DNA from: Agrostemma githago
Lineage: Eukaryota > Streptophyta > Magnoliopsida > Caryophyllales > Caryophyllaceae
Assembly: GCA_958450325.1 (NCBI GenBank)
Contig: OY288256.1
Location: 43,790,953 to 43,854,952 of the forward strand
DNA length: 64,000 nucleotides
Reading direction: 5' to 3'
A program made the position numbers and the translations under genes. The notes beneath the pieces were generated by a model, which had not been told where the DNA came from, did no database searches, and saw only the letters and a list, made by a program, of their open reading frames with translations. The stretch's first letter is position 1. Each line of letters begins with the position of its first letter. Positions 41,961 to 53,338 of this stretch are shown here, piece after piece.

Positions 41961-43611
41961 CCACCTTGGTCTTTCCGCTAGGGAGTTTTGGTGATTTGCG
42001 CAGGCCTGCTTCTGAAGGCTTGAATTGTACCTGTATACGGTTACACAAAACTTTGCATGTAACATTTAGGTAAAATACGACTCATGCTGGGGAATAAAAA
42101 CTTGATATTCCGTTGGGAAGTCAATCTGGTACCTGAAATGTTAGTTATATAGGCCGAAAAATAGCAAATATAGTAGATAGCAAGATAGCACATAAGAAAT
42201 GCAGCTAGCATCTATAGACTGACTTGCGCTGGGGAACATGATTTTTGCTTCATTTTGAAATCGAAGTCCTAAAAGCAACTCACGTTCTAGGAGATAGGTT
42301 TTCAAAATTGAAAGGGGTAGAAAAGAAATTTGCAGTTTAAATAGACTGAAATTTGACCTTGTCGAAAAGGATTTTCTCAAATGGCTAAGTTTTGCAAATT
42401 TTAAAATGAGAATTTGAGGAGAGAGGTATACCGACAGACTCGACTCTGGACATAACAGGACGAGTTGACAGACGCGACAAGACTCTCGAGGGGTTGGACC
42501 GTGACTCGGTAGGTGGGTGGGCCACCTAAGATGACAAGACTCTTAAGTTGCGGTATTCCGTAGCCTAGGCGAGCGGCAACATGGTCGAATCCTCGAAATG
42601 GGAAAGATATGCTATTCTGGGGATTGCATTAGTCTCTAATGACAGGACTTAGCAGTAGCAATGCTATAGTCTAGTGCTCTTTTGGATTTTTTGGTTTCGG
42701 GGTTTATTCTCAAGGTAGGTGTCACTTCGAGTCCCTGACGGACTCTTGTCTTCGACTGAGCCGAGTACTTAGGACACACTGTAGAAAGGTGGCTAGATTT
42801 TGAAAGTTATTTTGATTTTGTGAGTGGATGGAGGTCTTCTGCCTAAGAGAAGCCCCCAGGACGACAAAGCTAGCTATTGAGAACATGACAGTGTCGTGAC
42901 AGGAATGACAGTGCATTTTGAATTTGTGTCAATGTGGGTGGTTGTGCCCTTGTTGAAAGGCTGCCTACGTATTCACGTGCACTGAAATCAAACCAAGTCG
43001 TAGTTCAGTGAATTAGAAGATATTTTATGGTGCCTAGTCTATTAGGACTTTGTGTGTAACTAGCCATAGCGATGTTGTAGGCTAGGTTCATTCCCAATGA
43101 TGTCTTGATCAAAGGGCTAGAATGGTTAGGATGTTGATCCTGTGACTGTGAGCATTCTCCGGGGTAGCCCCCAGAGGTGGTGTGAACTATTTGGGCATGT
43201 TCTATGCCGACCGCAAGTTGAGTTCCCGTATATGGGGTTGGTAACTGGTTTGGATGTGTTTGGATACGTGGTGATACGTCGTAAGTGGTTTTGATGATTC
43301 GAAATCTGGAGCTCGATTTTATGGGGCTAAGGCTTCGAGGGTAAGGTATTGTAATGTGGTAGGAAAGGGAGAAGTCGAGTAAAAATGACTCGGACTTCGA
43401 TCGGGCAGGTTTGATAATACGGGATATGATTTCCATGTCTGGCCCTAATGGTTAGGGTAAATCCTATGGAGCTTGAATCCTCAAAATTTCGGGCTGTCTC
43501 TTAGCCTAGATCCCGAGGAGGTCTTGAGGGGTGTAATGTGGGAAGGCTAAATGTTATGTTAGCTGACCAACCTGATTATCTGTCCCCTACCGGATAGTAT
43601 TGGAAATTTTT

Positions 43612-43730
43612 GAATTGACCGTACCCCGGTCAAAGGACTTTCACCTGGGTTGACCGTTGACCATGGTCACGGGTTTTTTGAATCCTATTGGTTGACCTCT
43701 TAGCCCAGGTCTAGTTGACCGTTTAACCTT
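43612..43730. repeat. TTGACC / GGTCAA cluster
   Basis: Six or more TTGACC or GGTCAA hexamers occur within 120 bases, including GTTGACCGTTGACCATGGTCA. TTGAC(C/T) is the core of the plant W-box bound by WRKY factors; whether it acts here is unknown. Confidence 0.55.
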
Positions 43731-44392
43731 GATGATGACCTGTTTTTTTGTTTTGGCCTTTTGTTTTTTTTTTCTTGGACTTTTGATTTTTTTTGTCCAT
43801 TTTTTTCCTCTTTTTTCTGTCGGTCAGGCTAACACCTAAAGTAGGGATTGGTTTATCTTATTGGATGAGTGTTTATTGTGGGAAATGGGCTTGCCTTCCG
43901 TCTTGAACCCAAACTAGGAGACTACCTAGATTTGTCATAGGATTCGATACCGCTCCCTAAGGGTAGTTATGTGGCCTTTTATGTCAGACATGGAACAGGT
44001 AAAAGGGAAACACGGGCTCAGTTTCCTGCAGTCATTATAGATGTGCCAATAATAGTCGCGTGCATGTGTTCATAGTGTATGATGGTGTTAATCATGTTCT
44101 CGGAAACACACAAGGAAAGCATATATGAGAAATAGAAAAGTCGATTTTATTGAGTTTGAAAAGAGGACAGAATACAAATGACTCTGATTCTGACTTTGAA
44201 ATTTAAAGAAATAGTACATTCTAGACTGGACTCAGACTAGGACTCAAATCAAATCCGGACTCTTGGATACATGGGAGGTAAATTGGATGCTTTGGTCGTT
44301 GGGCCCTGTATAGTCCATGAGAGGCCTTCCAAGTGACAATGTTTCCATAATGGGTGTCCTCCCGGCATCGAAGGAATCTTGGATGAGGTGTC

Positions 44393-44920
44393 TCAGTTTC
44401 CAGCACTACTCTGTATCGTGCCCCCTCCCTCTATGGATTTGCAGTAATGCTCGGCGTTCCATGCTTTGGAGCGTTTTTCCAAAGGTGTGTCGGCTGTTGG
44501 GCCTATGGGTAGTATTAGGCCCTTCGAAAACAACCTTTGGAAAGCGACGGTGTAGGACATATCCAAGTGGGTAAATGTCCTTACTTTTGACTGGTTCTTG
44601 ATTTTTGGAGAGGTGACTTGTGGATTACCTCTCTCGGTCTTGCCATTTTGGGGGTATCGGATGGTTTCATAAGAGTCCTCACCTTTTAAATGGCCCGGTT
44701 GGGTGATTGGCTGCCTTACCCGTTCTAGTTGTGTTAGACGGGATTGGGTTCTTGCAAGATCCTCTTCGATGATGGCTACCCTGGAACCTAGGTTATCTAG
44801 GGCGATATTGGTTTTCGAGAAGATATTGTTAATGGAGCAAGATAGCATAAGCATGCTTCCCTGGATATCCCCTTTCTCGATGGCGCGGGCTTTGTCGTGG
44901 TTAGGTAGTGTCTCTTTCAT
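44393..44920 (-). pseudogene. Ogre/Tat-like gag fragment
   Basis: A minus-strand frame of 175 codons opens with ATG at 44920 and has a helical N-terminal part (IALDNLGSRVAIIEEDL). The end carries FTHLDMSYTVAFQRLFSKGLI, PIGPTAD and KAWNAEHYC, the stretch leading to the zinc-binding part of Tat-lineage gag. After AEHYCK the normal zinc knuckle (YHQGKGHDT type) is lost and the frame drifts. Assignment to the lineage rests on this block. Confidence 0.75.
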
Positions 44921-45999
44921 TGGGCCCCTTGTAGGAAGAAGTGACAGATGTTAGAACTCGCCTAAGCTTGGTTTTGCGCAGGTGCAAGAGAAGGAGTCAA
45001 ACTAGACATGGCCCGGGGTGGCGGGATGACAAAGACTCTTGGACCGGGATACTCGAACGTTGACCTAAACGAGGTAAAGACTCCGGCTTAGACTCGACCA
45101 TGAGACTTAAGGTGCATGAGGGCGAGTCCGAAAACGGGGCGACCATGTTTGACCGCGTCGCGTGCTTGGACCAACCGTGGTGACCTAACCCTAGGTGACT
45201 CGAGTATTTGTAGCATAGGTACGACACGAAGAAGGCATCATAAGGACGCTGGTGCAGGATGAACGTAGGGTACCCCTTAAGGTGACCGTGGTTGACTGCT
45301 CGGGTGGAGGACAGCCCCCGAGTGAGACTAAAGACTCTGGTAGGACTCAGACGGTGCGACATCTAAGTGACTCAAAAGTGGGGTACGTGAGACACGTGTA
45401 AGACATGACTCTTAGAGCAACCGTGATTGATCGCTCTGCTGAAGGGTAGCCCCCGAGTGGGATCGAAGGATTTTCTAAGACTCGAATGTTGGACGAGTGA
45501 CCCTTAGATGTAAGGATCAAGAACCTTTTGTTATAGGGCTATGCGTTGTAAAAGGTTGACTCGGCCTCGAGGAAAGGCAGGCGGGGTAAGGGAGGAAACT
45601 CGCGATGTAAGATCGGCAGAGTTTCGACGCTAGAGACCCTCGACTTGACTCGAAAAAGGATAGACCATGTGATTAGGGTAGACCCTTAAGTTAAAGGATT
45701 CTTGAATTGGGATGACTCGACTAACGGATTGAAAGACGGGCGAAATTCCCTTAGGAAAGATCGTGGGGACCGAACTGCTTGAGGGAATGATCGCGTGGGA
45801 CTTTCTAGTTAGGACTCGAGTGTAGACGAACCTTCCATTTGCGAGTGTATGACTCGTGTTGGTTGGTTATGTCTTTAGAATAAGGCGGACTAGGATGGGG
45901 AAGAAACCCGTAATGTAAGATTGACGGAGTTTTGACGATAAAAAAAAACCTTCGACGAATTATAAAGTCCCGACACTACTAAATGTGGTAAGCCCTAAG

Positions 46000-46340
46000 A
46001 TAAGGAAGGTTTTGGAAGGGTCGACTTCCTAAAATAAGGAAGGTTTTTTGAAAAGGATTGAATTTTGAAAATTGAGGGGACGGTCCTGAAATTGGATGTG
46101 GGCAAATAGGACCGGGCATTTTGAAAAGTGGAATATTTGGAATTTTGAAAATTTGAATATCGAAAAAAGAAATTCCGACAATTTGAAAATTGAAGATGAG
46201 ATCCCGAAGATTTGAAAATCGAAAACGGCATCTCGAAGATTTGAGAATTGAAAATGGCATCACGAAGATTTGAAAATCGAAATTGAATTTTGAAAATTCG
46301 AAAATCGAATGGTGGATCGGAAATTCGAATTTTGAAATGG
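46000..46340 (-). repeat. Imperfect minisatellite, GATTTGAAAATCGA unit
   Basis: About ten units of roughly 30 bases contain GAAGATTTGAAAATCGAAA or a variant. The core TTTGAAAATCGAAA is partly symmetric. A long Phe/Ser/Ile-rich frame (46494-45979) crosses it only because the unit length is near a multiple of three. Confidence 0.75.
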
Positions 46341-46852
46341 GCAGCATGCCGGCTAGAAAATAGGCTTGTTTTGAGTCAAATCTTAAGTCTAAATTTCGGC
46401 AGCTTTCCGAGTTTTTGAAAATTGGATATTTTTTGAAAAGATACACTTTTGAAATGACGGTTTTGAAAAATGACACGGAAACCAAGTGGCACATATATAG
46501 TCACGTAAGCATTATGACGACAGCATGTATGCTTTAAACTAAGTCTCGGTCAGTCGAAATAGGGTCTATACCAACAACGACGGCTTTCTCGTAAATCAGG
46601 ACGGACTTCCTAATTATAAGCCGAATTGAACTTAGAACATGCCGTGAAACCAATACGAATTCGGCCATCGGAGTCTTTAGCGCACCCATTTAGGAATGCA
46701 CCGTGGTATAGTGGGACGTCGGTCACAAGTAACCGGCCCGGGAAAGATTTGGGTTATGCATGAACCATCGAACTAAAACGCGTACATTAGTAATCGAACG
46801 ATTTCTTTTCGAGTCTCACCCTGAGAATCCCGATGACAATTGGTACATCAAG

Positions 46853-46872
46853 TATCCCCAGCGGATTTGCCA
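46853..46872 (-). other. Primer-binding site, tRNA-Arg (Ogre) type
   Basis: The minus strand reads TGGCAAATCCGCTGGGGATA directly after the LTR end at 46876. The usual Ogre site is TGGCGACTCCGCTGGGGA; two bases differ. This fixes the orientation and the LTR boundary. Confidence 0.8.
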
Positions 46873-47695
46873 AATTGTGGACATGACATAGGTCCACCCC
46901 GATGCGGCCACGCGCGGGTTTGGTGCGGCGAATGAATCTCGTGTGAGATGGATCTCGAATTGAATTTTAAATCATAGTTGGAGTCGCCACCGAACTTTGT
47001 GGGAGTTCGGGCCCATTCCACCCCACTCTATATCTTGGTGGGCCGTGCACAAAGTACGGCCCATTCCGATTTCAGAGTTTATGGGGTTCGTCCCTTTGCA
47101 TTGCGATACCGATACTGACATTATCGGTAATCGCGTATTGAATGACTCTCGTATGCCTACGGTTTCGGACATCCGGAAACCACAGTTCTGAGTAAGGGGT
47201 GAGGGTACGTGTTGGGAAGTTCACAAAGAACACCCAACCCCGCCCGCACTTAGCGGCCTTTACTAAGATATATCGTTCGTTGTTCGTGTATGCGCGTTAG
47301 TTTGACGGTTGAATGATATGCAAACAACGTTTTGACTAAACATGTGAATTATGTTTGACTACGTCGTTTAATGCATCTTTGAATTATGTCGAAGTTGTTT
47401 TAGCATGCGAGGTTCGTTTTAGTACAATAAAACAAACAACGAAATAAAAGTGCAATAACAGATAACAATATATGAGCGGCATACCACCCGGAAATACAAT
47501 GTCACAAACGATAATATACAACAATTGCGATAATAACGAGGTGCAACGAGTTAGAAGATGTAAACATGGTACGATGCATGGTTTTGAAAAGGTGAACACG
47601 TGATGGACATGACACGTGACGACCGAAGTCGTTAAAGAAATTTTATCGGGACTTGAAATATGTTGGAAGACTCACGGTTTTGATAAACCAGGAGT

Positions 47696-47806
47696 CACTC
47701 GATCGAGTCATGAAGGGACTCGGCCGAGTGGTCCTCAAAAAAAGCTTCTTCCCGATTTTTGGGGTGCCACTTGATCGAGTGGGCTAGGCACTCGATCGAG
47801 TGCCCC
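47696..47806. repeat. Palindrome cluster in LTR tail, GGCACTCGATCGAGTGCC
   Basis: Four units, including one perfect 18-base palindrome GGCACTCGATCGAGTGCC at 787-804 of this kilobase (47787-47804). It starts about 820 bases from the LTR end, as at 38783. Confidence 0.88.
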
Positions 47807-48046
47807 CTGTACGAACAATGGTTCGCTTTGTTTTTGATTTCTAAATTGGTTATTGAAAAATCAATAATTTGGTTAAGTTGCGTAAAAATATAATATGATT
47901 TATACTCGACTAAAACTTTGATACTCGCCATATTCGATGCTTGATTATAGAATCAATATCTAATATTAGAGTGAATTTTGTAAAAAGATGTTTGTAAACC
48001 GTTTTAAAATCGAACTAGGACGAAATAATCCCTTTTGTGTCGCAAT

Positions 48047-48170
48047 TTCCAGGCAACCGCGCGACTTGCATGAACTTCGCGCGACTTGCACAGGCGAGCG
48101 ACTCGCATGAGATCCGAGCGACTCGCATGACCTCCGCGCGACTCGCATGACATCCGCGTGACTCGCATGG
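48047..48170. repeat. CGCGCGACTCGCATG array
   Basis: Six units of about 20 bases, each with GCGACTYGCATG, follow CAGGCAACC. The same motif and lead-in occur in the LTR tails at 62330 and 63584, in the place where this LTR has CTCGATCGAG. Confidence 0.85.
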
Positions 48171-49032
48171 AGGGCTGTTTTGGCTTTTTTGATTGATTCC
48201 GTTAGATTTGATATTCGACTACGGAGTCGGTATCTCATCCTTAGAATGATGATTTTGCTAAATCGCGTGAAAATATAGTATGATTTACACTCGGTTCAGC
48301 TTTCGATACTCGTCATATTCGATATTTGATTATAGAATCAATATCGGATATTAAGAGTGGATTTTGAAAAAGACGTTTATAAATCGTTTTGGATGTTACT
48401 AAGACGAAATAATTCCTTTGCGTTGTAATGTCGTAATTAGTCTTTTCGGACCGTGTGATCATTACTCGGCTTCAACGGGATTATGCTTAACATGATTTAA
48501 TGATTGATACCTTTAGATCCGATATTTGACTATAGAGTCGATATCGAATCCTAGGGACGACTCTTTATTGCTAATTACGATGGTAGTAATATTAATAATG
48601 ATATTAGAAACGAGAAAAAGAAATAAAAAACACGAACGACGAAGATAATGACGCACGACGACAGACAACGACGGACGACGATGGACGAAAAAAATGAGAA
48701 GAAGGAAGAGAAGAAGAGAGAAGTCGGGATTTGTAACACCCTCAACCTACAAGCTTAATTATCTCGAAAACGGACTCGTAATAGCGGCCTAGGCGCGGGA
48801 GCGTTAATATGTATATAGAAGAGTTATGGTGTGTATGATTAAGGAGGGGATTTGACGAGTTTTGCTCTCGGGTTTCCTAAAGGATTTCTAGAGGAAAGAT
48901 CGGGATGGTAAAAAGTATAGGATTGTATCGCCTAGGATGTTGATGATTGTATTGTATGTTGTTGTTAATGTTGTGAATTGTGTGTATCGTAGTTGTTGAT
49001 GCTATGAATGTCGTAATTGTGTTGTGTAGGAA

Positions 49033-49046
49033 GGTGTATTTATAGG
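49033..49046 (-). promoter_or_regulatory. TATA box of Ogre-like 5' LTR
   Basis: Minus strand CCTATAAATACACC; the plus-oriented copy at 40689 has CTTATAAATACCCC. Both stand about 150 bases downstream of the palindrome cluster. Confidence 0.55.
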
Positions 49047-49186
49047 AGAGGTTTCCTGACTTGGATGGGAAAAAACTCCTGTTTCGGATAGTAAAAGCTT
49101 GCTTAGGACGGAAGAAACAAGCAGTGTGGATGGAATAGGATTCCGACTTTAAGTAGGGAAGGAACCCGGTTTGAGCTGGAAGAGGG

Positions 49187-49303
49187 GCCACTCGATCGAG
49201 TGGTGCATGGCACTCGATCGAGTGCCCGGTCTAACCCCGGTTTTGGCATTTTTTTTTTATCTTACTCGATCGAGTGAGCTAGTCCACTTGATCGTGTGGT
49301 CTT
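49187..49303. repeat. Palindrome cluster upstream of TATA box, 5' LTR
   Basis: CCACTCGATCGAGTGG, GCACTCGATCGAGTGC and two further units. Two are better preserved than their counterparts at 40504-40616. Confidence 0.87.
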
Positions 49304-49725
49304 AGACGAGTGAAAGTCCCGCTTTGAGATAGGATTCTATTTAACGGAGAGTTTTGGTTACTTAATTCTTCTTCGTGGCTGATTTTTTAGCAGTATTTGA
49401 TTTAAAGTTGGATTTTCGAGGTGGTGTGCCAGATATTATGTCTCGGAAACGCCTTTGACCGGGGTTTGACTCGGTCGCTAAAAGACGGTTTCGCCCTTGG
49501 CGTCGGTTTTGACCCAAATTAGTCTCATTTGACTGGAAACGACCCACTGGGCTTGAATTTGAGGTCTGTTTGATGAGATTTTTACTCCGCTAAAAGCTCG
49601 TGCAAACTACCATTGATTCTGAGTCCAAAATCGAGTGTATTAAGTCATGTTTACGTCCGATCATCATCGGGTGTTTTTTTGAGAACTGCTATAGACACCT
49701 GGCGGTCAAAATGTGGGTGACTACA

Positions 49726-50992
49726 CACACCAAGCCGTGAGCCTTCCACACACTTTAAGCCTCGATAAACCTTTTTTTATGACCTCGGTCAACACGTGTC
49801 AAGTCCATCACGTGTCTTACTCTTTTCAAAATCGTGCATCATGTCTTCTTATATCATCCTATCTATTTACATTCCGTTAATGTAGCGATTTTTATATATT
49901 TTGTTTGTCGTATTGTATTTTCGGTTTGTATTCCGCCCGCGCATTTGTAATCTTTTGTTTTAAGTTTTATTTTCGTTGTTTGTTTAATTGTACTAAAACG
50001 AACCTCGCATGCTAAATACAACATCGACATAATCCAAAAGATGCATTAAGCGACGAAGATCAAACATATGTCACGTGTTTAGCTAAAACGCTGTTTGCAT
50101 TACATTTCAACTGAATTACTAGCGCGCGTATTCAAAAAACGAACGATATCTTAGTAGAGGTCGTCAAGTGCGGGCGGGGTTGGGTGTCATTTGTGGGCTT
50201 CCCAACACGTACCCTCACCCCTTACTCAGAACCTTGGTTTTCGGATGTCCGAAACCGTTGGCGCACAAGAGTCATTCAATACACGGTAACCGATAATGTC
50301 GGTATCGGTATCGCAATGCAAAGTGACGAACCCCATAAACTCTGAAATCGAAATGGGCCGCACACTGTGCACGACCCACAAGGATATAGAGTGGGTTCGA
50401 ATGGGCCCGAACTCCCAAAAAGTTTGGTGGCGACTTCATTTCGATTTAAATTTCAATCTGAGCTCCATCTCACATGAGATTCATTCGCTTCCCCAAACCC
50501 GCGCGTGGCCGCTTCGGGGTGGACCTATGTCATGTCCACAGAAGTTAACGTCGATGTTACTCGAGTATTGCTTGATTTTATTTGTGCAATTGCACGTATA
50601 TAATTATAATTTTATTTTGACAATATATGTATGTCATATAATCAGGAAAATTTTTAAAAGAAATTTGCATGTTTCGGTATTTTTATTGCTTTTACGAGAT
50701 TAACGATTAAATTGTCATATTAATTTGTAAAATCGTAATATTTGGCCTAAACTTGTAATATATGAATATATTATGTAAAAATGATGTTTTTGATGATTTT
50801 TGATAATTTTGTATTTTTCCGATATTTTATGTATCGATTATTGAATTATTACCGTTTACGGACAAAAACGATTAAAAGCCGATTTTTAGTTCTAACCCTT
50901 AAACATTTCATTTTGATCTAAAATTTGACGTGCATAATATTTCTGATGAAAAAGAATTTTCTGAATTTGTTCATAATTTTTCGGAATTGCTA
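49726..50992 (-). repeat. Right arm of the 1.27-kb inverted repeat
   Basis: Reverse complement of 37508-38775. 49726-50540 is an Ogre-like LTR tail in plus orientation, ending CATGTCCACA, and 50541-50992 is its flank. The arm begins exactly at the TG start of the 5' LTR (49725). Confidence 0.88.
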
Positions 50993-52319
50993 AGTGGGCG
51001 AATTAATTAATCACTTTAAATCATCGTTTATTGTTAAAACCGTGTTTATCGTTTTAATTTCCGATTTCTGGTTTATGTTTTAAATCTGGAGAAAATGTGT
51101 TCCTGATGGTTCTTTAAATAAATTATTCTGACTCGATATATATAAGGTTATTTAAATAAATTATGTAGTTCAGGATATTGTTGTTTTGTAAAATATACTC
51201 AAGATTTTTAATTGATAGCCAATGACTAATGATTGGAAAAAAAAGTTTTTTTTTGGAAAAAATAATTCCAATTTTTTTTTATTTTCCCAAAAAATATTGA
51301 CTTTTTTCCCCGGGAAAAAAAAAATTATGTATGAGTTTTTGTTTTAATCTTAGCCTTTAATTTGATTTTAATTTATGGTTAAGATTGTGCCTCAATGGGT
51401 GCGGCGAGTTGAGCTGCCTCAAAGGATCTTAGATCTATATATATATATATATATATTAACCATTAGATTAAAATCAAAGGCTAAGATTAAAACAAAAACT
51501 CATACATAAAAAAAACTTCCCCAATTTATTTTCCCGGGGAAAAAAAATCGATATTTTTCGGAAAAAAAAAAATCCGGAAACAAAAAAAATTCGGAATATT
51601 TTTTTCCAAAAAAAAAACGGAATTTTTTTTTCCAAAGAAAAAAAAATTCTGAAAAAAAAATCAGAATTTAAAATAAAATTGGTGTATATATAAAAACAAT
51701 TTCAGTGTACATAATAACTGTTTTAAGGTAAGTGTATATATGTTCATTAATTGGTGTACATAGTAACCATTTGAGTGTATATATAACAATAACTATTTTA
51801 CTGTATACATATTTAGTTTTTAAGAGTATATATGTATGTAGTGAGTTTAATAGCGTATATAATGAGTTTTTTAGTGTATATAGCAGTTATTTTGATGTAT
51901 GTTCCATTGTTGATTAACTGATGTACATATTAATTATTTGGGTGTATATAACAATTATTTTGCTGTATATATTGAGTTCTTAAGTGTATATATATTCAGT
52001 GAGTTTAATAGCGTATATAATGAGTTTTTTTAGTATATATAACAGTTATTTTGATGTATGTTCCATGGTTGATTAATTGGTGTACATAATAACTATTTTG
52101 AGTGTATATATAACATTTTTTTTATTTGAGTGTATATAACATCTTTTTTACTGTATATATTGAGTTCTTAAGTGTGTGTGTATATAGTGAGTTTAATAAC
52201 GTATATAATGAATTTTTTAGTGTATATAACACTTATTTGGATGTATGTCCCATCTTAATCTAATGGTCTAGATTGTGCCTCAATGGGTGTAAGGAGTTAC
52301 CTTGCCTCACCGGAACCCA

Positions 52320-52320
<1 letters not shown>
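50993..52320. other. A/T-rich non-coding stretch with foldback repeats
   Basis: Contains a foldback at about 51250-51570 with long arms around CCCGGG and ATGTATGAGTTTTTGTTTTAATC. It also has a direct repeat ATTGTGCCTCAATGGGTG (near 51386 and 52273) and a field of GTGTATATA phrases (51680-52240). No gene. The two copies of the CCTCAATGGG phrase may mark the ends of one short transposon. Confidence 0.5.
51250..51570. repeat. Foldback repeat
   Basis: 51300-51382 and 51456-51541 are near reverse complements (CCCCGGGAAAA, AATCTTAGCCTTTAATTTGA and partners), with a central TA microsatellite at 51437-51457. Confidence 0.75.
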
Positions 52321-52385
<65 letters not shown>

Positions 52386-52585
52386 ATCAAATAAGGTCAC
52401 TATGTGTCAGTAAGTATATATTAAAGTTACAGATGACATACGATGAAATTGCATTTGTTTAAAATTGATAGGTAACTATAACATTCACCTCTTTTATCAC
52501 TTCAAGTGATAAAGTGCAACTTTATCACTCATCTCATGTAACATTAAACATTTTTTGTGTAACTTTAACACTAGAACTTATGACC

Positions 52586-52590
<5 letters not shown>
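52321..52590. repeat. Microsatellite-flanked repeat, copy 1
   Basis: A TA run, then a GA run (to about 52380), lead into a unit with GATCAAATAAG, ATTAAAGTTACAG, the near-palindrome TTTATCACTTCAAGTGATAAA and GTGTAACTTTAACACT. The unit ends at the next TA run. No coding sequence. Confidence 0.8.
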
Positions 52591-52670
<80 letters not shown>

Positions 52671-52895
52671 GATCAAATAAGTTCACCACATGCAATTAAG
52701 TCTATATTAAAGTTACAGTTGACATACGTTGAAGTTGCATTTGTTCAAGATTGATATGTAACTATAACATTCAGCTCTTTTATCACTTCAAGTGATAAAG
52801 TGCAATTTTATCACTCATCTCGTGTAACTTTAAGCACTTTTTGTGTAACTTTAACACTTGACCTTAAAGTAGTTGTTGCCCTTATTTGAACCTAC

Positions 52896-52956
<61 letters not shown>

Positions 52957-52975
52957 ATATATATCCTTGAGTATG
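52591..52975. repeat. Microsatellite-flanked repeat, copy 2
   Basis: Same unit with about 85-90 percent likeness by eye, bounded by TA/GA runs on the left and by TC/TA runs on the right (52900-52963). TA+GA and TC+TA are mutually complementary, so the runs act as terminal inverted repeats. Confidence 0.8.
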
Positions 52976-53338
52976 GTGTTCATGTATTTTATTTTGAGTT
53001 ATTAAAAATATTAAAAGAAAAAAGAAAAACTAGGATGTCAAATAAATCATTTTTCTCAATTTGATGGTTACCAAAGAAATCACTTAAGTGTGTCACATGT
53101 CTTATTAGTTGATAGGCAAAGAAATCATTTAAATACTCTACATGATTTATTAAGTTTAGATAAGAAATCATTTATCTCTTAAAATCGGTTTATAAAGCAT
53201 AAGTAAAGAAACTATTTTTCTCACATGGTTTCTTACCCTAAGACACCTTTGACTTCGACATCATCTCCAAAATGGTGTCTTAGGGCATTTTAGCATGGTT
53301 TCTTTGCCATCTTTTCTAGTAATGAGGTAGATTAGTGA
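52976..53338. other. Non-coding stretch with AAGAAATCATT repeats
   Basis: The motif AAGAAATCATT occurs about five times in 160 bases, as at 37267-37325. A twelve-base inverted pair CCCTAAGACACC / GGTGTCTTAGGG lies at 53236-53286. Possibly a MITE remnant; no duplication found. Confidence 0.45.

Larger units (their letters stand above)
40866..42141 (-). repeat. Right arm of inner inverted repeat
   Basis: Reverse complement of 39488-40283. It spans the LTR start (40866-41071), the polypurine region and the 3' UTR with the eleven-copy array. The arms end at TGGTACCTGAAAT (42129-42141), matching ATTTCAGGTACCA at 39488-39500. Confidence 0.85.
41072..46875 (-). mobile_element. Internal region of the non-autonomous Ogre-like element
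   Basis: Read on the minus strand: primer site 46872-46853, untranslated region with repeats, gag-like frame 44920-44393, a long non-coding part, then the 3' UTR array and a purine tract before 41071. No protease, reverse transcriptase, RNase H or integrase is recognisable in 5.8 kb. Regions 42142-44392 and 44921-46000 hold no supportable gene. Confidence 0.65.
46876..49725 (-). mobile_element. 5' LTR of the Ogre-like element
   Basis: On the minus strand it starts TGTAGTCACCCACATTTTG at 49725 and ends CATGTCCACA at 46876, 2850 bases. In order it holds CGATGATGATCGG, a CACTCGATCGAGTG cluster (49187-49303), a TATA box TATAAATACACC (49044-49033), a GCGACTCGC array (48047-48170), a second CTCGATCGAG cluster (47696-47806) and the conserved tail. 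Frames in the tail (47191-46972) are repeats of the same DNA in all copies and are not genes. Confidence 0.75.

Noticed and set aside
43005..43436. 143-codon minus-strand frame inside the Ogre-like element
   Set aside because: No similarity to gag or pol motifs, and no supporting copy in the window.
45979..46494. 171-codon frame
   Set aside because: Crosses the 30-base minisatellite; composition Phe/Ser/Ile/Asn is dictated by the unit.
52514..53064. Frames with long Ile-Tyr and Arg-Glu runs
   Set aside because: Translations of TA and GA microsatellites.
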